The position numbers and the translations under genes were made by a program. The notes beneath the pieces are model-generated. The model was given only the letters and a program-made list of their open reading frames with translations, did no database searches and was not told where the DNA came from. From CAUTNH01 sp963540225 (GTDB taxonomy: Bacteria; Bacillota_I; Bacilli_A; Acholeplasmatales; Acholeplasmataceae): a stretch of DNA of 58,360 nt. The stretch is from positions 1 through 58,360 of the forward strand of contig CAUTNH010000002.1 in the NCBI GenBank assembly GCA_963540225.1, given 5' to 3'. The first letter of the stretch is position 1. Each line of letters begins with the position of its first letter. Positions 17,518 to 26,157 of this stretch are shown here, in pieces.

Positions 17518-18487
17518 TGAAATAAAAAATAATTTAAAAGGAAAAAAATTCAAAATTTGTTTTCCAGAAGGAAGTGATATTAGAATTTTAAAAGCCTGTG
17601 AAATGCTTTTAAAAGATAAAATACTTACTCCTGTTATTTTAGGTGTTAAAGATGAGATATTAAAATTAGCAAGCCAAAATAAGATAAACTTACAAGGTTC
17701 AGAAATAATTGAGGTATCTGATAAATTTTTAAAATATACCGAAATGGAAAATTTAATGGTAGAGCTTAGAAAAGGTAAAGCAACAAAAGATGATGTAAAA
17801 GAGATGCTTAAAAAATCTAACTACTTTGGAACAATGCTTATAAAAATTGGATACTGCGATGCACTTTTAGGGGGCGCTACATATTCAACAGCCGATACAG
17901 TAAGACCTGCACTTCAAATAATTAAAACAAAACCAGGTGTTAAACTTGTATCAAGCTCATTTATAATGATTAGAAAAAATAAAAATAAAATAGAAAAGTT
18001 AATCTTTTCAGACTGTGCTCTTAATCTTTTCCCAACAAGCGAAGAACTTGTAGAAATTACAAAACAAAGTGTTGAAACTGCAAAAATATTTAAAATAGAT
18101 CCAAAAGTTGCTCTTTTATCGTATTCAACATTAGGCTCTGGAAAAGGTGATGCTGTTGATAAAGTAAGAAATGCTTACAATATATTAAAAAATGAAAATG
18201 TTGATTTTTCATTTGATGGTGAAATTCAATTTGATGCTGCTTATATGCCAGATGTTGCTAAAATTAAGGCTCCAAATTCTAGAGTTGCAGGATGTGCAAA
18301 TGTATTTATTTTTCCAGATATAAACAGTGGCAATATCGGTTATAAAATAGCAGAAAGACTAGGTGGCTTTGAAGCACTTGGGCCAATACTACAAGGTTTA
18401 AATGCCCCTATATGTGATCTTTCACGTGGATGCAGTATACTTGACATTTATAAAATGTCATACATTACTATTATGCAAAAAAATTAA
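17501..18487 (+). CDS. pta: Phosphate acetyltransferase
   Basis: This enzyme converts acetyl-CoA and phosphate to acetyl phosphate, the step before ATP production by acetate kinase in fermentation. The 328 residues are the length of the short, single-domain Pta. The family signatures are present: CFPEGSDIRIL near 20, GGATYSTADTVRPALQII near 125, SYSTLGSGKGDAVDKV near 206, and FPDINSGNIGYKIAERLGG near 270. The ATG is preceded by GAAGG and lies inside the end of the permease gene. spoVG follows 14 bases later. No acetate kinase gene is in the window. Confidence 0.96.
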   Translation: MIQIVDEIKNNLKGKKFKICFPEGSDIRILKACEMLLKDKILTPVILGVKDEILKLASQNKINLQGSEIIEVSDKFLKYTEMENLMVELRKGKATKDDVKEMLKKSNYFGTMLIKIGYCDALLGGATYSTADTVRPALQIIKTKPGVKLVSSSFIMIRKNKNKIEKLIFSDCALNLFPTSEELVEITKQSVETAKIFKIDPKVALLSYSTLGSGKGDAVDKVRNAYNILKNENVDFSFDGEIQFDAAYMPDVAKIKAPNSRVAGCANVFIFPDINSGNIGYKIAERLGGFEALGPILQGLNAPICDLSRGCSILDIYKMSYITIMQKN

Positions 18488-18501
18488 AAGGAGAATATAT
18501 C

Positions 18502-18798
18502 ATGCAAATTACAAAAGTAAATATTACAATTATTAAAAACCAAGAACATCTTAAAGCAATCGCTGAGGTTATATTTGACAATCAATTTATTGTTAAAGAT
18601 ATTAAAGTCGTTGCTAAAAAAGAAGGATATTTTGTTTCTATGCCAAGTAAAAAAATTGAACGTGCCGGAAAAGTTGAATACTATGATGTAGCACATTCAC
18701 TAGCACCTGGATTTACTAAAGAAATAAATAACCATATTCTTGATGAATACTATAAAATAACAGGCGAAAAAGTAAAAAAAGAAAATAAGGAAGAATAA
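18502..18798 (+). CDS. spoVG: SpoVG family regulator
   Basis: This small 98-residue protein matches SpoVG across its length: MQITKVNITI, LKAIAEVIFDNQFIVKDIKV, FVSMPSKK and YYDVAHSLAPGFTKEIN. SpoVG is a site-specific DNA- and RNA-binding protein that affects septum formation in sporulating Bacilli and is retained in many non-spore-formers as a general regulator. AAAGGAGA gives a strong ribosome site. It lies 14 bases after pta and is followed at once by a strong terminator, so it is the last gene of this unit. Confidence 0.96.
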   Translation: MQITKVNITIIKNQEHLKAIAEVIFDNQFIVKDIKVVAKKEGYFVSMPSKKIERAGKVEYYDVAHSLAPGFTKEINNHILDEYYKITGEKVKKENKEE

Positions 18799-18800
18799 AA

Positions 18801-18829
18801 ATGTGTGCCAGACTGGCACACATTTTTTA
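18801..18829 (+). terminator. Rho-independent terminator after spoVG
   Basis: A perfect ten-base stem (ATGTGTGCCA at 18801-18810, TGGCACACAT at 18814-18823) with a three-base loop is followed by six Ts. It starts two bases after the spoVG stop. Confidence 0.93.
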
Positions 18830-18855
18830 TAATTACCTATAAAATATTTATAAGT

Positions 18856-18981
18856 TTAATCCTCAACTAACCAATGTGCAATATCTTTTACTGTTATTCC
18901 ATTTATATCAAAATTATGCTCTAATGTATTAGTGGTTCTTGTCCAAAGTTTATGGTCACGGTAGAATTGGTCCTCCTTCGC
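18856..18981 (-). pseudogene. Startless ORF remnant of unknown origin
   Basis: One minus-strand frame reads AKEDQFYRDHKLWTRTTNTL and continues through FDINGITVKDIAHWLVED to a TAA at 18856-18858. It has the composition of real protein (two Trp, balanced charges) but no start codon: a stop lies at 18982-18984 and no ATG, GTG or TTG is in frame. A hairpin abuts its 5' end. It may be the tail of a decayed gene. I do not recognise the family. Confidence 0.3.
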
Positions 18982-19007
18982 TCACACTAATTGTGTGGGC
19001 TTTTTTT
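18980..19007 (+). terminator. Second hairpin terminator in the convergent spacer
   Basis: GCTCACAC (18980-18987) and GTGTGGGC (18993-19000) form an eight-base stem with one G-T pair and a five-base loop, followed by seven Ts on the plus strand. Confidence 0.7.
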
Positions 19008-19036
19008 GTGCCTCAAGCTTGAGGCACAAAGTTTTT
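19005..19036 (+). terminator. Third hairpin: 26-base perfect palindrome then T-run
   Basis: Positions 19005-19030 are a perfect palindrome with the core GTGCCTCAAGCTTGAGGCAC, followed by G and five Ts on the plus strand. It could end plus-strand transcripts that pass the first two hairpins. On the minus strand it lacks a following T-run, so it is a poor terminator for the MFS gene. Confidence 0.55.
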
Positions 19037-19069
19037 AAAAATAAGTTATTGCTATTAAAAAATACAAAT

Positions 19070-20302
19070 TCAAGATTTAATTTTCTTATAAACAATAAGT
19101 TTAAGATAGAAAATACTACTAAGCGAAAGCATTGAGCCAAATATAAACCATAATAAATAATTACTTGGATTATATAACTGTTTTCCACCTATAAAAATAA
19201 TTAAAACTCTATAAAGAGAAATTATTGAGCTTATAAAAATAATTGCTGCTGTAAGATTTTTAACATTTACGCATTTTGCTACTATTTTTAAAAATATAAA
19301 TATATATATTGCCATACTTATTCCTCTTAGAAGTTGAGCAATAATTGAAATATATAAATTATTTGAAAGAGCAAGAACAAGCCATCTCGAAGAAAGTAAA
19401 AACACCATTAAAAAAGCAAGTTTTTTAATATTTAACTTATTATGATATTTTGCCAGTATAAACATTAAAATAACCTCGACAATAACAAATGCCGCAAGTA
19501 AATAACTATAATTGCTTGCCCCAAAATTAAACCTCGTATCAAAATAATTTGGAACAAATGTATCAATTGCATTCATCGTTCCATATGAAAATAAAAAGAA
19601 AAATAATATTGCATAAAAGTTTTTATTTGTAAATAACTCATGTAAATTAGCCTTACAAACCTCTTTTTTATCTCCTAATACAACAGGCTTTACAAATATT
19701 AAAATTGTAGAAGTTAGAATAAATAATACTCCACAAATTGCAAAAATATATAAATAATTAGTTTGAGTGAATTTTAAAATAAAGCCACTTAAGATTGCAC
19801 CTACAACATATGAAATAGAACCAAATACTCTAATTTTTACATAATCAATTTTTACATTATCTGAGTATACCTTAGTAAATGAATCAAGAAGCAAATAAAC
19901 AGGCTGACCTGATATAGCAATTAAAAAAAGAACAATAAAAAGAATAGTAAAATTCATTCCGATAGTTGATATAAATATAATTAAAAGTCCTTCAATTAAA
20001 GATAAAACTGTTACAAACTTCTTATTATTTTCTAAATTAGAATGCCTACCTATTAAAGACCATAAAGGATTTATAAAAATGGATACAAAAGGCATCAACA
20101 TTAAAAGATATCCGGCATACTCAATACTTAAACCATTTTGTGAATATATCTTAGGATTTAAATTTTGATATTTTAAACCATTATTAAGCCCGCTAGTTAA
20201 AAATAAACTTATAAAAGGATAAAAAAATGAATCCCCCATATAACGAAGGAAGTATACTAGTTGATATTTAACTGTTTCTTTTTTATTTATATTAACTTGC
20301 AT
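19070..20302 (-). CDS. Major facilitator superfamily transporter (MFS_1-like/LacY-like)
   Basis: This 410-residue protein has twelve predicted helices in two bundles. The start VKYQLVYFLRYMGDSFFYPFIS (quoted in part: YFLRYMGDSFFYPF, residues about 16-29) and IRVFGSISYVVGAILSG near 150-166 match the MFS_1-like group, which includes LacY and nucleoside or sugar proton symporters. The substrate cannot be assigned; a sugar or nucleoside is the likeliest class. Its start overlaps the end of ispE by 16 bases, so it is the last gene of the rnmV-rsmA-ispE unit. Confidence 0.85.
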   Translation of the reverse strand: MQVNINKKETVKYQLVYFLRYMGDSFFYPFISLFLTSGLNNGLKYQNLNPKIYSQNGLSIEYAGYLLMLMPFVSIFINPLWSLIGRHSNLENNKKFVTVLSLIEGLLIIFISTIGMNFTILFIVLFLIAISGQPVYLLLDSFTKVYSDNVKIDYVKIRVFGSISYVVGAILSGFILKFTQTNYLYIFAICGVLFILTSTILIFVKPVVLGDKKEVCKANLHELFTNKNFYAILFFFLFSYGTMNAIDTFVPNYFDTRFNFGASNYSYLLAAFVIVEVILMFILAKYHNKLNIKKLAFLMVFLLSSRWLVLALSNNLYISIIAQLLRGISMAIYIFIFLKIVAKCVNVKNLTAAIIFISSIISLYRVLIIFIGGKQLYNPSNYLLWFIFGSMLSLSSIFYLKLIVYKKIKS

Positions 20303-21087
20303 AAATTTATTTTGAAATCGTATTTTTTCATTTTCTTTATTATCTTTTTCTTTTCTAATTTACTATATCCAATTATATAAAAACTAGGACCACTACCTGA
20401 TAATTTTATTTTATTTGAGATACTTAAAATATCATCATATATATTTTTAATATATGGATCTTTTAAAATAATATCTAAAAAATCATTTGTAGCATTTAAA
20501 TAGTATTTCAAAAAGTCATTATCATAGTTTGAATAATTTAGCTTATTTAATTTTTTATATCCTATTTTATAAAACATATCACTAGATAATATTTTTATAT
20601 TAGGAGTAATTATCATTACTTTTTTATTATAAGACTTATTTAAAAATTTCAAAGAAGTTCCATCACAAAATACATAACTAGGCTTATTGTATAAAGAAAA
20701 TACTGTATCACTACCAAATAATTTAGATATTTTTTCTAGGGTATTATTATCTAAATTTAGCCTAAAAAATTTATTAAGTAAATTTATTAAGCAACTTGCA
20801 TCGGAACTTCCGCCACCAAGACCTGATGCAATTGGAATACGTTTTACAAGTTTTATTTTTACCTGAGATATATTATATTCTTTAATAAAGTATTTTACAA
20901 CCTTATTTAAAATATTACTTTCTATATCTATATTTTGAGATAGTATAAATTTATTGCTTTTTTTAATAATTATTTTATCACTTAAAGAAACTGGTAAAAT
21001 TATACTTTCCAATTCATGCTTATTATTATTTAATTTATCTCCTAAATTTAATCCTAAATTTATTTTAGCAAATGCTTTAGCTTTCAT
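20287..21087 (-). CDS. ispE: 4-diphosphocytidyl-2-C-methyl-D-erythritol kinase
   Basis: This GHMP kinase phosphorylates CDP-methylerythritol in the MEP isoprenoid pathway. The 266 residues include KAFAKINLGLNLG at the N-terminus, the ATP-binding loop PIASGLGGGSSDASCL near 85-100, and KLSGSGPSFYIIG near 228-240. It is slightly shorter than the usual 280-290. No other MEP pathway gene is in the window. It overlaps rsmA by 11 bases upstream and the MFS gene by 16 bases downstream, the same rsmA-ispE neighbourhood as in Bacillus. Confidence 0.95.
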   Translation of the reverse strand: MKAKAFAKINLGLNLGDKLNNNKHELESIILPVSLSDKIIIKKSNKFILSQNIDIESNILNKVVKYFIKEYNISQVKIKLVKRIPIASGLGGGSSDASCLINLLNKFFRLNLDNNTLEKISKLFGSDTVFSLYNKPSYVFCDGTSLKFLNKSYNKKVMIITPNIKILSSDMFYKIGYKKLNKLNYSNYDNDFLKYYLNATNDFLDIILKDPYIKNIYDDILSISNKIKLSGSGPSFYIIGYSKLEKKKIIKKMKKYDFKINLCKLI

Positions 21088-21841
21088 CTTTTAAAAATTT
21101 ATATAACTCATATATCTTTCTTTCACAAAGTTCTTCGGCTCTTAATTTTTCATTCTTATAATTTTTTATAAGATAGTCTTTAATAGCTGATACTTTATCA
21201 GGATATACTTTATTTATATTATTTATGATGGTCTTTCTTTTTTGAGAAAATATTAAATATATAAAATCAATATAATCGCTATCTAGTTTTTCTATCTTTT
21301 TTAAAAGATATATAACCGAACTGTCAACTTTTGGTTTAGGCATAAAATCATTTTTACTTATATTTACAATTCTTTTTTTAGTGCAAGCATATTCAAATAC
21401 AACGCTTACCTGATTATATTCTTTGCAACTTTTATCAGCCATAATTCTATCAACTATTTCTTTTTGAAACATTAAAATAGCACTTTTCATATTTGAGTTT
21501 AAAAAATAAAATAATATCTTACTAGTTAGATTATATGGAGGATTAGATATTAAAATGTTTTTTTCTGTAAATGTTTTTTCAGATTTAAAAAAATCCTCAA
21601 ATACTATTTTAAGATTTGAGTTATTAGATTCTAATTTTTTAAGATTATCTTTTAACTCTTGATCTATTTCATATGCTGTAACTGATTTTGATTTTTTTAC
21701 AAGTTCTTTTGTTAAAAATCCCATTCCAGGACCTATTTCAATAACATCGAAATCTTTTAAATCAATGGTGGTTGTAATTTTATCTACAACACTTTTATTA
21801 AGTAAAAAGTTTTGTCCGAATTTTTTCTTAAAATTAAACAT
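21077..21841 (-). CDS. rsmA: 16S rRNA (adenine-1518/1519-N6) dimethyltransferase
   Basis: RsmA (KsgA) methylates two adjacent adenines at the 3' end of 16S rRNA with S-adenosylmethionine. The 254 residues show KKFGQNFLLNKSVVDKI at the start, the SAM motif VIEIGPGMGFLTKEL near 34-48, the catalytic NPPYNLTSKI near 99-108, and the C-terminal PKPKVDSSVI near 165. It overlaps rnmV upstream by eight bases and ispE downstream by 11, indicating one transcript. Confidence 0.96.
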   Translation of the reverse strand: MFNFKKKFGQNFLLNKSVVDKITTTIDLKDFDVIEIGPGMGFLTKELVKKSKSVTAYEIDQELKDNLKKLESNNSNLKIVFEDFFKSEKTFTEKNILISNPPYNLTSKILFYFLNSNMKSAILMFQKEIVDRIMADKSCKEYNQVSVVFEYACTKKRIVNISKNDFMPKPKVDSSVIYLLKKIEKLDSDYIDFIYLIFSQKRKTIINNINKVYPDKVSAIKDYLIKNYKNEKLRAEELCERKIYELYKFLKDES

Positions 21842-22421
21842 TTAAAACCCTTTCAAGATCATCTTTTTCAATATCAAGTGCAACAAGTTTTTTATATAAG
21901 CTCTTAGAATTACTATGACCAATATTATAATATTTTGTTATAATCTCTCTTTTTTTAAAAGACATCTCAGTCCCGATTAGACCTAAATTATATAAATCAA
22001 TAGGAAGCAATTTTGACGTTGTATTTTTTTTAAATTCTATTATATTATCAAATAAATGTTCCAATGTGTAATCTGATATATTTTCAATACCAACTTTATT
22101 TTTTTTAATACATAAATTCTTATCTAGATATATATGTCTTGGATTTTTCAATTTTTTGCAAAGTGCACTTCTTATTTTCTCACCAGCAGAATCAGGGTCA
22201 AAAACAAGAATTATAATATAACCTTTTTCCTCAAGAGACACTAAATCATTAACTAAATCATCAGTAAAACCAAGACCATTGGTTTTTCTAATTAAGATAT
22301 TCTCATATTTTTCTTTAATTTTTTTTATATCGTTTACTCCCTCAACGACAACTACATAATTTTTAATAATACCCCTCTTTAATTTATTTGGTATAATTTT
22401 ATTAGGTGATAATAATGACAA
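21834..22421 (-). CDS. rnmV: Ribonuclease M5 (5S rRNA maturation)
   Basis: RNase M5 cuts the 5S rRNA precursor in low-GC Gram-positive bacteria. The Toprim domain is clear: VVVVEGVNDIKK carries the catalytic Glu and VFDPDSAGEKIR the DxD-type acidic pair. It lies in the conserved rnmV-rsmA-ispE order. The start is uncertain. The longest frame begins at TTG (22421), inside the hit gene and without a ribosome site; family members usually start only a few residues before VVVEG. A strong site, AGAGGGG (complement of 22371-22380), lies just before two in-frame ATT codons (22368-22370 and 22365-22367), so a rare ATT start is possible. Confidence 0.88.
   Translation of the reverse strand: MSLLSPNKIIPNKLKRGIIKNYVVVVEGVNDIKKIKEKYENILIRKTNGLGFTDDLVNDLVSLEEKGYIIILVFDPDSAGEKIRSALCKKLKNPRHIYLDKNLCIKKNKVGIENISDYTLEHLFDNIIEFKKNTTSKLLPIDLYNLGLIGTEMSFKKREIITKYYNIGHSNSKSLYKKLVALDIEKDDLERVLNV
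22389..22397 (+). promoter_or_regulatory. Extended -10 promoter for the HIT gene
   Basis: TGGTATAAT is an extended -10 element. Transcription would begin near 22404, giving a leader of about 11 bases that carries the AGGTGAT ribosome site. It overlaps the upstream part of rnmV, so the two divergent genes share this stretch. Confidence 0.55.
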
Positions 22422-22819
22422 TCTTTGAAAAAATTGTAAATCGTGAAATTGGTGCTAACATAATTTATGAAGATAATGATATTATGGCATTTTTAGATAT
22501 TGCCCCAATTAGTGTTGGACATACTCTTGTAATACCTAAAAAACCGTATAAGGATATTTATGAAATGCCAGACGATATTATTGCAAAGCTTTTTAAAGTA
22601 GTTAAAGATTTATCAATTAAGCTTAAAAAAGTTTTTAAAGCAGATGGAATAAATTTAATAAACAATAATGAGAAAAAAGCAGGTCAAGTAGTTTTTCACT
22701 ATCATGTTCATATTATTCCAAGATATAACGATGATTTAATAAATTTACATGCTGATAGATTAAATGCAACCGATTCAGATATTAAATCATGGTATGAAAA
22801 AATTACTAATACTAAATAG
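22415..22819 (+). CDS. HIT family nucleotide hydrolase
   Basis: This 134-residue protein of the histidine-triad superfamily carries FHYHVHIIPRYND near 107-119, the HxHxHxx active site that attacks the alpha phosphate of nucleotides such as AMP-lysine or dinucleoside polyphosphates. The N-terminus MTIFEKIVNREIGANIIYED and the HTLVIPK segment near 38-44 are typical of the Bacillus Hit/HinT branch. The frame extends upstream to GTG at 22406, but AGGTGAT overlaps that codon, so the ATG at 22415 is chosen. Its stop codon overlaps the stop of the convergent histidine kinase gene by eight bases. Confidence 0.93.
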   Translation: MTIFEKIVNREIGANIIYEDNDIMAFLDIAPISVGHTLVIPKKPYKDIYEMPDDIIAKLFKVVKDLSIKLKKVFKADGINLINNNEKKAGQVVFHYHVHIIPRYNDDLINLHADRLNATDSDIKSWYEKITNTK

Positions 22820-24209
22820 GGTATATTGTAAATATAACTCCATTATCTAAGTTTTCAACTTTAATATTTAAACCAAATTTTAAAAGAGTTACTTTTGTAA
22901 TACTTAGTCCAATACCAAAATTACCATCATTAGATTTTTGATAAATGGTAAACATTGAACCTATAAAATCAGGATCAATATTTGGACCATCATTATAAAT
23001 AGTAAGTCTTTTTTTATTTAGATTTATTTCTATTTTATTTTTAGCATATCTTATAGAATTTTCTAATATATTTTGAATAGCAATACTAAACTTCTCACTA
23101 TCACCGAAATATTTACTATTGTCTAAATTATATAATATTTCACCACTAAATCTAAATTTATTATCAGCTACCAAGCCTTCTATAATAGGTTTTATTAAAA
23201 ACTCTTTATAAGATTTAGATTTTTCTTCCAAATACTCTGCTTTAATATAATTTATTAGTTTTGTAATTCTTTTAGAAAGCTCATCGGATCTTTCTAAGAT
23301 TATATTTATACTTTCAATGTCGGCAACTCCATCATAGATTGCCTCTGCATATGATTTAATTATACCTATAGGATTTTTAATATCATGAGACATATTTTGA
23401 AGCATATCTCTTTTAGCAATTTCTGATAAGAACAATTCCTGCCTTAATTTATCAACATTTTTACAAAGGTTAGTTATTTCATCTTTTCCCATTATTGCTA
23501 TTGGCTTTTGATAATTATGCTTTGGTAAGTTTATAACATCATCACTTAATCTATTAAGTCTTTTAGAAATTAAAAAATAAATAATTAAATAATTAAATAT
23601 ATTTATCAAAACAAGAATTACAATAAGACCTACTAAGAAAAAAACAATTGTTAACTTCTTATTTTCCTTAACAAACTCCTCATCAGTAAATGCTCCTAAT
23701 ACTTGAACTTTTTTCATGTCTTTATCTTTTTGAACAATATCAAGGAGTATAGTATAATTTTTTTTATTATCGCGATATTTAATAGTTTTTGAAACTACCT
23801 TAGTAGTTTCATCTGTATTTTTAATAAGACTTTTATAAATTATATTATCAATATTTTTAACTATATAATTTAAAACATTTGATAAATTTTTATTTTCATC
23901 AACTCTTGATACTTTATCAATCCAGTTGCTAAATTTATCATTTTTTATATAAGTATTATTTTTATTTTTTATATACTCGTGATTAAAAAAACAGTTATAT
24001 GAATGATCTTTTATAACTCCTTCATTAGATTGAATTATTTCTTTTTGCTGATAAAAATACGCACCAAGTTGTCCTTCATTTAATTTTTGAAACATATTAT
24101 TAGATGCAAAAGTAAGAATAAGAATAAATATTCCAAAAAATAAAAAGGCAGCAATAGTATAAAAAGTACTAAGTAATATACTTAATGATATTCTACCTTT
24201 TTTAATCAT
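22812..24209 (-). CDS. Sensor histidine kinase
   Basis: This 465-residue membrane kinase pairs with the response regulator just upstream. Helix one is at about 8-34 and helix two at about 185-212, leaving an extracellular sensor domain of about 150 residues with no known fold that I recognise. A HAMP-like linker (about 213-265) follows. The dimerisation motif is MSHDIKNPIGIIKSYAEAI near 274-292 with the phosphorylated His. The ATPase has an N box NILENSIRYAKN near 387 and a G box GNFGIGLSI near 430-438. The ATG overlaps the regulator's stop codon (TAATG). The ligand is unknown. Confidence 0.93.
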   Translation of the reverse strand: MIKKGRISLSILLSTFYTIAAFLFFGIFILILTFASNNMFQKLNEGQLGAYFYQQKEIIQSNEGVIKDHSYNCFFNHEYIKNKNNTYIKNDKFSNWIDKVSRVDENKNLSNVLNYIVKNIDNIIYKSLIKNTDETTKVVSKTIKYRDNKKNYTILLDIVQKDKDMKKVQVLGAFTDEEFVKENKKLTIVFFLVGLIVILVLINIFNYLIIYFLISKRLNRLSDDVINLPKHNYQKPIAIMGKDEITNLCKNVDKLRQELFLSEIAKRDMLQNMSHDIKNPIGIIKSYAEAIYDGVADIESINIILERSDELSKRITKLINYIKAEYLEEKSKSYKEFLIKPIIEGLVADNKFRFSGEILYNLDNSKYFGDSEKFSIAIQNILENSIRYAKNKIEINLNKKRLTIYNDGPNIDPDFIGSMFTIYQKSNDGNFGIGLSITKVTLLKFGLNIKVENLDNGVIFTIYPI

Positions 24210-24865
24210 TATAATATTTTATAACCTAAGCCATATATTGTCTCAACTTTTAATTTTGGAAGTTTATTTCTTAGCCTTCTTAAAAGATCATCAACTACTC
24301 TTGAGTTTTGCTCATAATCTTTTCCCCAAATGCTATATAAAAGCTCTTCCCTTTTAATTTCTTGATTTTTTCTTCTTAGAAGATATTCAAGAAGTTGAAA
24401 CTCTTTATATGTTAAAATGATTTCTTCATCTTTTTCTTTTACTATTTTTCTTGTAAGATTTATCTCATATTCAAAATATTCAATAATTTCTTCTTTTTGT
24501 CTTTCTTTTCTATTTAGTAATTTATTTATTCTAAGAAGGAGCTCTCGTGGTGAAAAAGGTTTAGCAAGATAATCATCACTTCCTATTTCAAGTCCATAAA
24601 CTTTATCCACATCTTCATTTCGCGCAGATGTAAATAATACTGGAATATTTTCATTGAAAGCTTTTATTTTTTTCAAAAGTTCAAAGCCATTTATTTTTCC
24701 AGGTAAGTTTATATCAAGTATCCACAAGTTAGCATTTTGATCATTTAAATAAGGCATAGCACTTTCACCATCATAAAATGCTTTTACGCTATATCCTTCC
24801 ATTTCTAAATATTTAACTAATAAATCAGATAATTGTTTTTCATCTTCAACATAATATATATTCAT
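24209..24865 (-). CDS. Response regulator, OmpR/PhoB family
   Basis: This 218-residue transcription factor has a receiver domain (about 1-118) with acidic pocket DE at 8-9, phosphorylated Asp in LWILDINLPG near 52-61, and Lys in DDYLAKPFSP near 100. A winged-helix DNA-binding domain (about 125-218) holds LTYKEFQLLEYLLRR and ends VETIYGLGYKIL. The target genes are not evident. It lies nine bases after serS at the tail of the gyrase operon and directly precedes its kinase. Confidence 0.95.
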   Translation of the reverse strand: MNIYYVEDEKQLSDLLVKYLEMEGYSVKAFYDGESAMPYLNDQNANLWILDINLPGKINGFELLKKIKAFNENIPVLFTSARNEDVDKVYGLEIGSDDYLAKPFSPRELLLRINKLLNRKERQKEEIIEYFEYEINLTRKIVKEKDEEIILTYKEFQLLEYLLRRKNQEIKREELLYSIWGKDYEQNSRVVDDLLRRLRNKLPKLKVETIYGLGYKIL

Positions 24866-24873
24866 TATATAAC

Positions 24874-26148
24874 CTACTTTTTAATAATTTTTACACCATT
24901 CATATAAGGTATCAAAACTGTTGGAACTTTTATAAAGCCTTCTTTTGTTTGATAGTTTTCACAAATTGCAACAAGTGTTCTTCCAACAGCAAGGCCAGAA
25001 CCGTTTAGTGTATGAACGAATCTCGTTTTATCATCTTTTTGGTCTTTAAATCTTATTTGGGCTCTTCTTGCTTGATAATCTCTAGCATTAGATATTGATG
25101 CAATTTCACGGTATTTATTCTGCCCTGGTAGCCAAACTTCAATATCGTATGTTTTGCACATTGAAAATCCTAAATCCCCCGTTGAAAGAAGCACAACTCT
25201 ATAAGGTAGTTTTAAAAGCTTTAAAATATCCTCTGATGCTTTTAACATATCTTTTAACTCTTTTTCAGAATCTTCCGGTCTTGTAAATTTTATAAGTTCT
25301 ACTTTATGAAATTGGTGTTGCCTAATAATTCCTCTTGTATCTTTTCCAGCACTGCCTGCCTCTTGACGAAAAGCAGTAGAATATGCTACAAATTTTTTAG
25401 GAAGCTCACTACCTTTTAAAATTTCATCTCGATAATAATTTATCATAGGAACTTCTGCAGTTGGATTTAAGTATAAATCTTGGCCTTCAACTTTAAATGA
25501 ATCTCCTATAAACTTTGGAAACTGCCCTGTTCCATACATAGAATCAGAGTTAACCATATAAGGAGGAATTGCCTCAGTATAACCTTTTTTAATATGAGTA
25601 TCAAACATAAAATTTATCAAAGCTCTTTCAAGCCTTGCGCCAAGACCTATATCATATGTAAATCTTGGAACCGATACTTTAACTGCTCTTTTAAAATCCA
25701 AAATACCTAAATTTTCACAAATCTCATAATGGTCTTTTACAGGAAAATCAAACTCTTTTATTTTTCCCCATTTTTTTACTTCTAAATTATCTAGATCAGA
25801 TTTTCCAACTGGTAAATCATCATCTGGAATATTAGGAGTTTTTAAAAGAATTTCTCTTATTTTTTTATTTAATAAATCAAGCTCAGAATCAATTTTTAAA
25901 ATATCGTCTTTGAAATTATCAATTTCAGCAAGAATTTTACTAATATCTTTTCCTTCTCTTTTATATTGACCAATTTCTTGCGATACTTTATTTTTCTTTG
26001 CTTTTAATTCATCACCTTTTAAAATAAGATCTTTTCTTTTTTTTGAAAGTAAAACCAATTCCATAAGATATGAAAAATCATCATTTCTTGTATTTAATTT
26101 TTTTACTACAAGATCTATATTATTAACTACATAATCTAAATCTAACAT
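24874..26148 (-). CDS. serS: Seryl-tRNA synthetase
   Basis: This class II synthetase attaches serine to tRNA-Ser. The 424 residues match the normal length. The N-terminal coiled-coil arm (about 30-105) that grips the tRNA is followed by the catalytic core, with motif 2 in STAFRQEAGSAGKDTRGIIR (about 265-284) and motif 3 in LNGSGLAVGRTLVAICEN (about 384-401). It sits between the ferritin-like/VIT gene (nine bases) and the response regulator (eight bases). serS near gyrA is seen in Bacillus too. No T-box leader was seen upstream; the gene is inside the operon. Confidence 0.97.
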   Translation of the reverse strand: MLDLDYVVNNIDLVVKKLNTRNDDFSYLMELVLLSKKRKDLILKGDELKAKKNKVSQEIGQYKREGKDISKILAEIDNFKDDILKIDSELDLLNKKIREILLKTPNIPDDDLPVGKSDLDNLEVKKWGKIKEFDFPVKDHYEICENLGILDFKRAVKVSVPRFTYDIGLGARLERALINFMFDTHIKKGYTEAIPPYMVNSDSMYGTGQFPKFIGDSFKVEGQDLYLNPTAEVPMINYYRDEILKGSELPKKFVAYSTAFRQEAGSAGKDTRGIIRQHQFHKVELIKFTRPEDSEKELKDMLKASEDILKLLKLPYRVVLLSTGDLGFSMCKTYDIEVWLPGQNKYREIASISNARDYQARRAQIRFKDQKDDKTRFVHTLNGSGLAVGRTLVAICENYQTKEGFIKVPTVLIPYMNGVKIIKK

Positions 26149-26157
26149 ACTATCACC

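Noticed and set aside
24866..24873. Separate promoter for the two-component genes
   Set aside because: Only eight bases separate serS and the regulator; no promoter element fits there.
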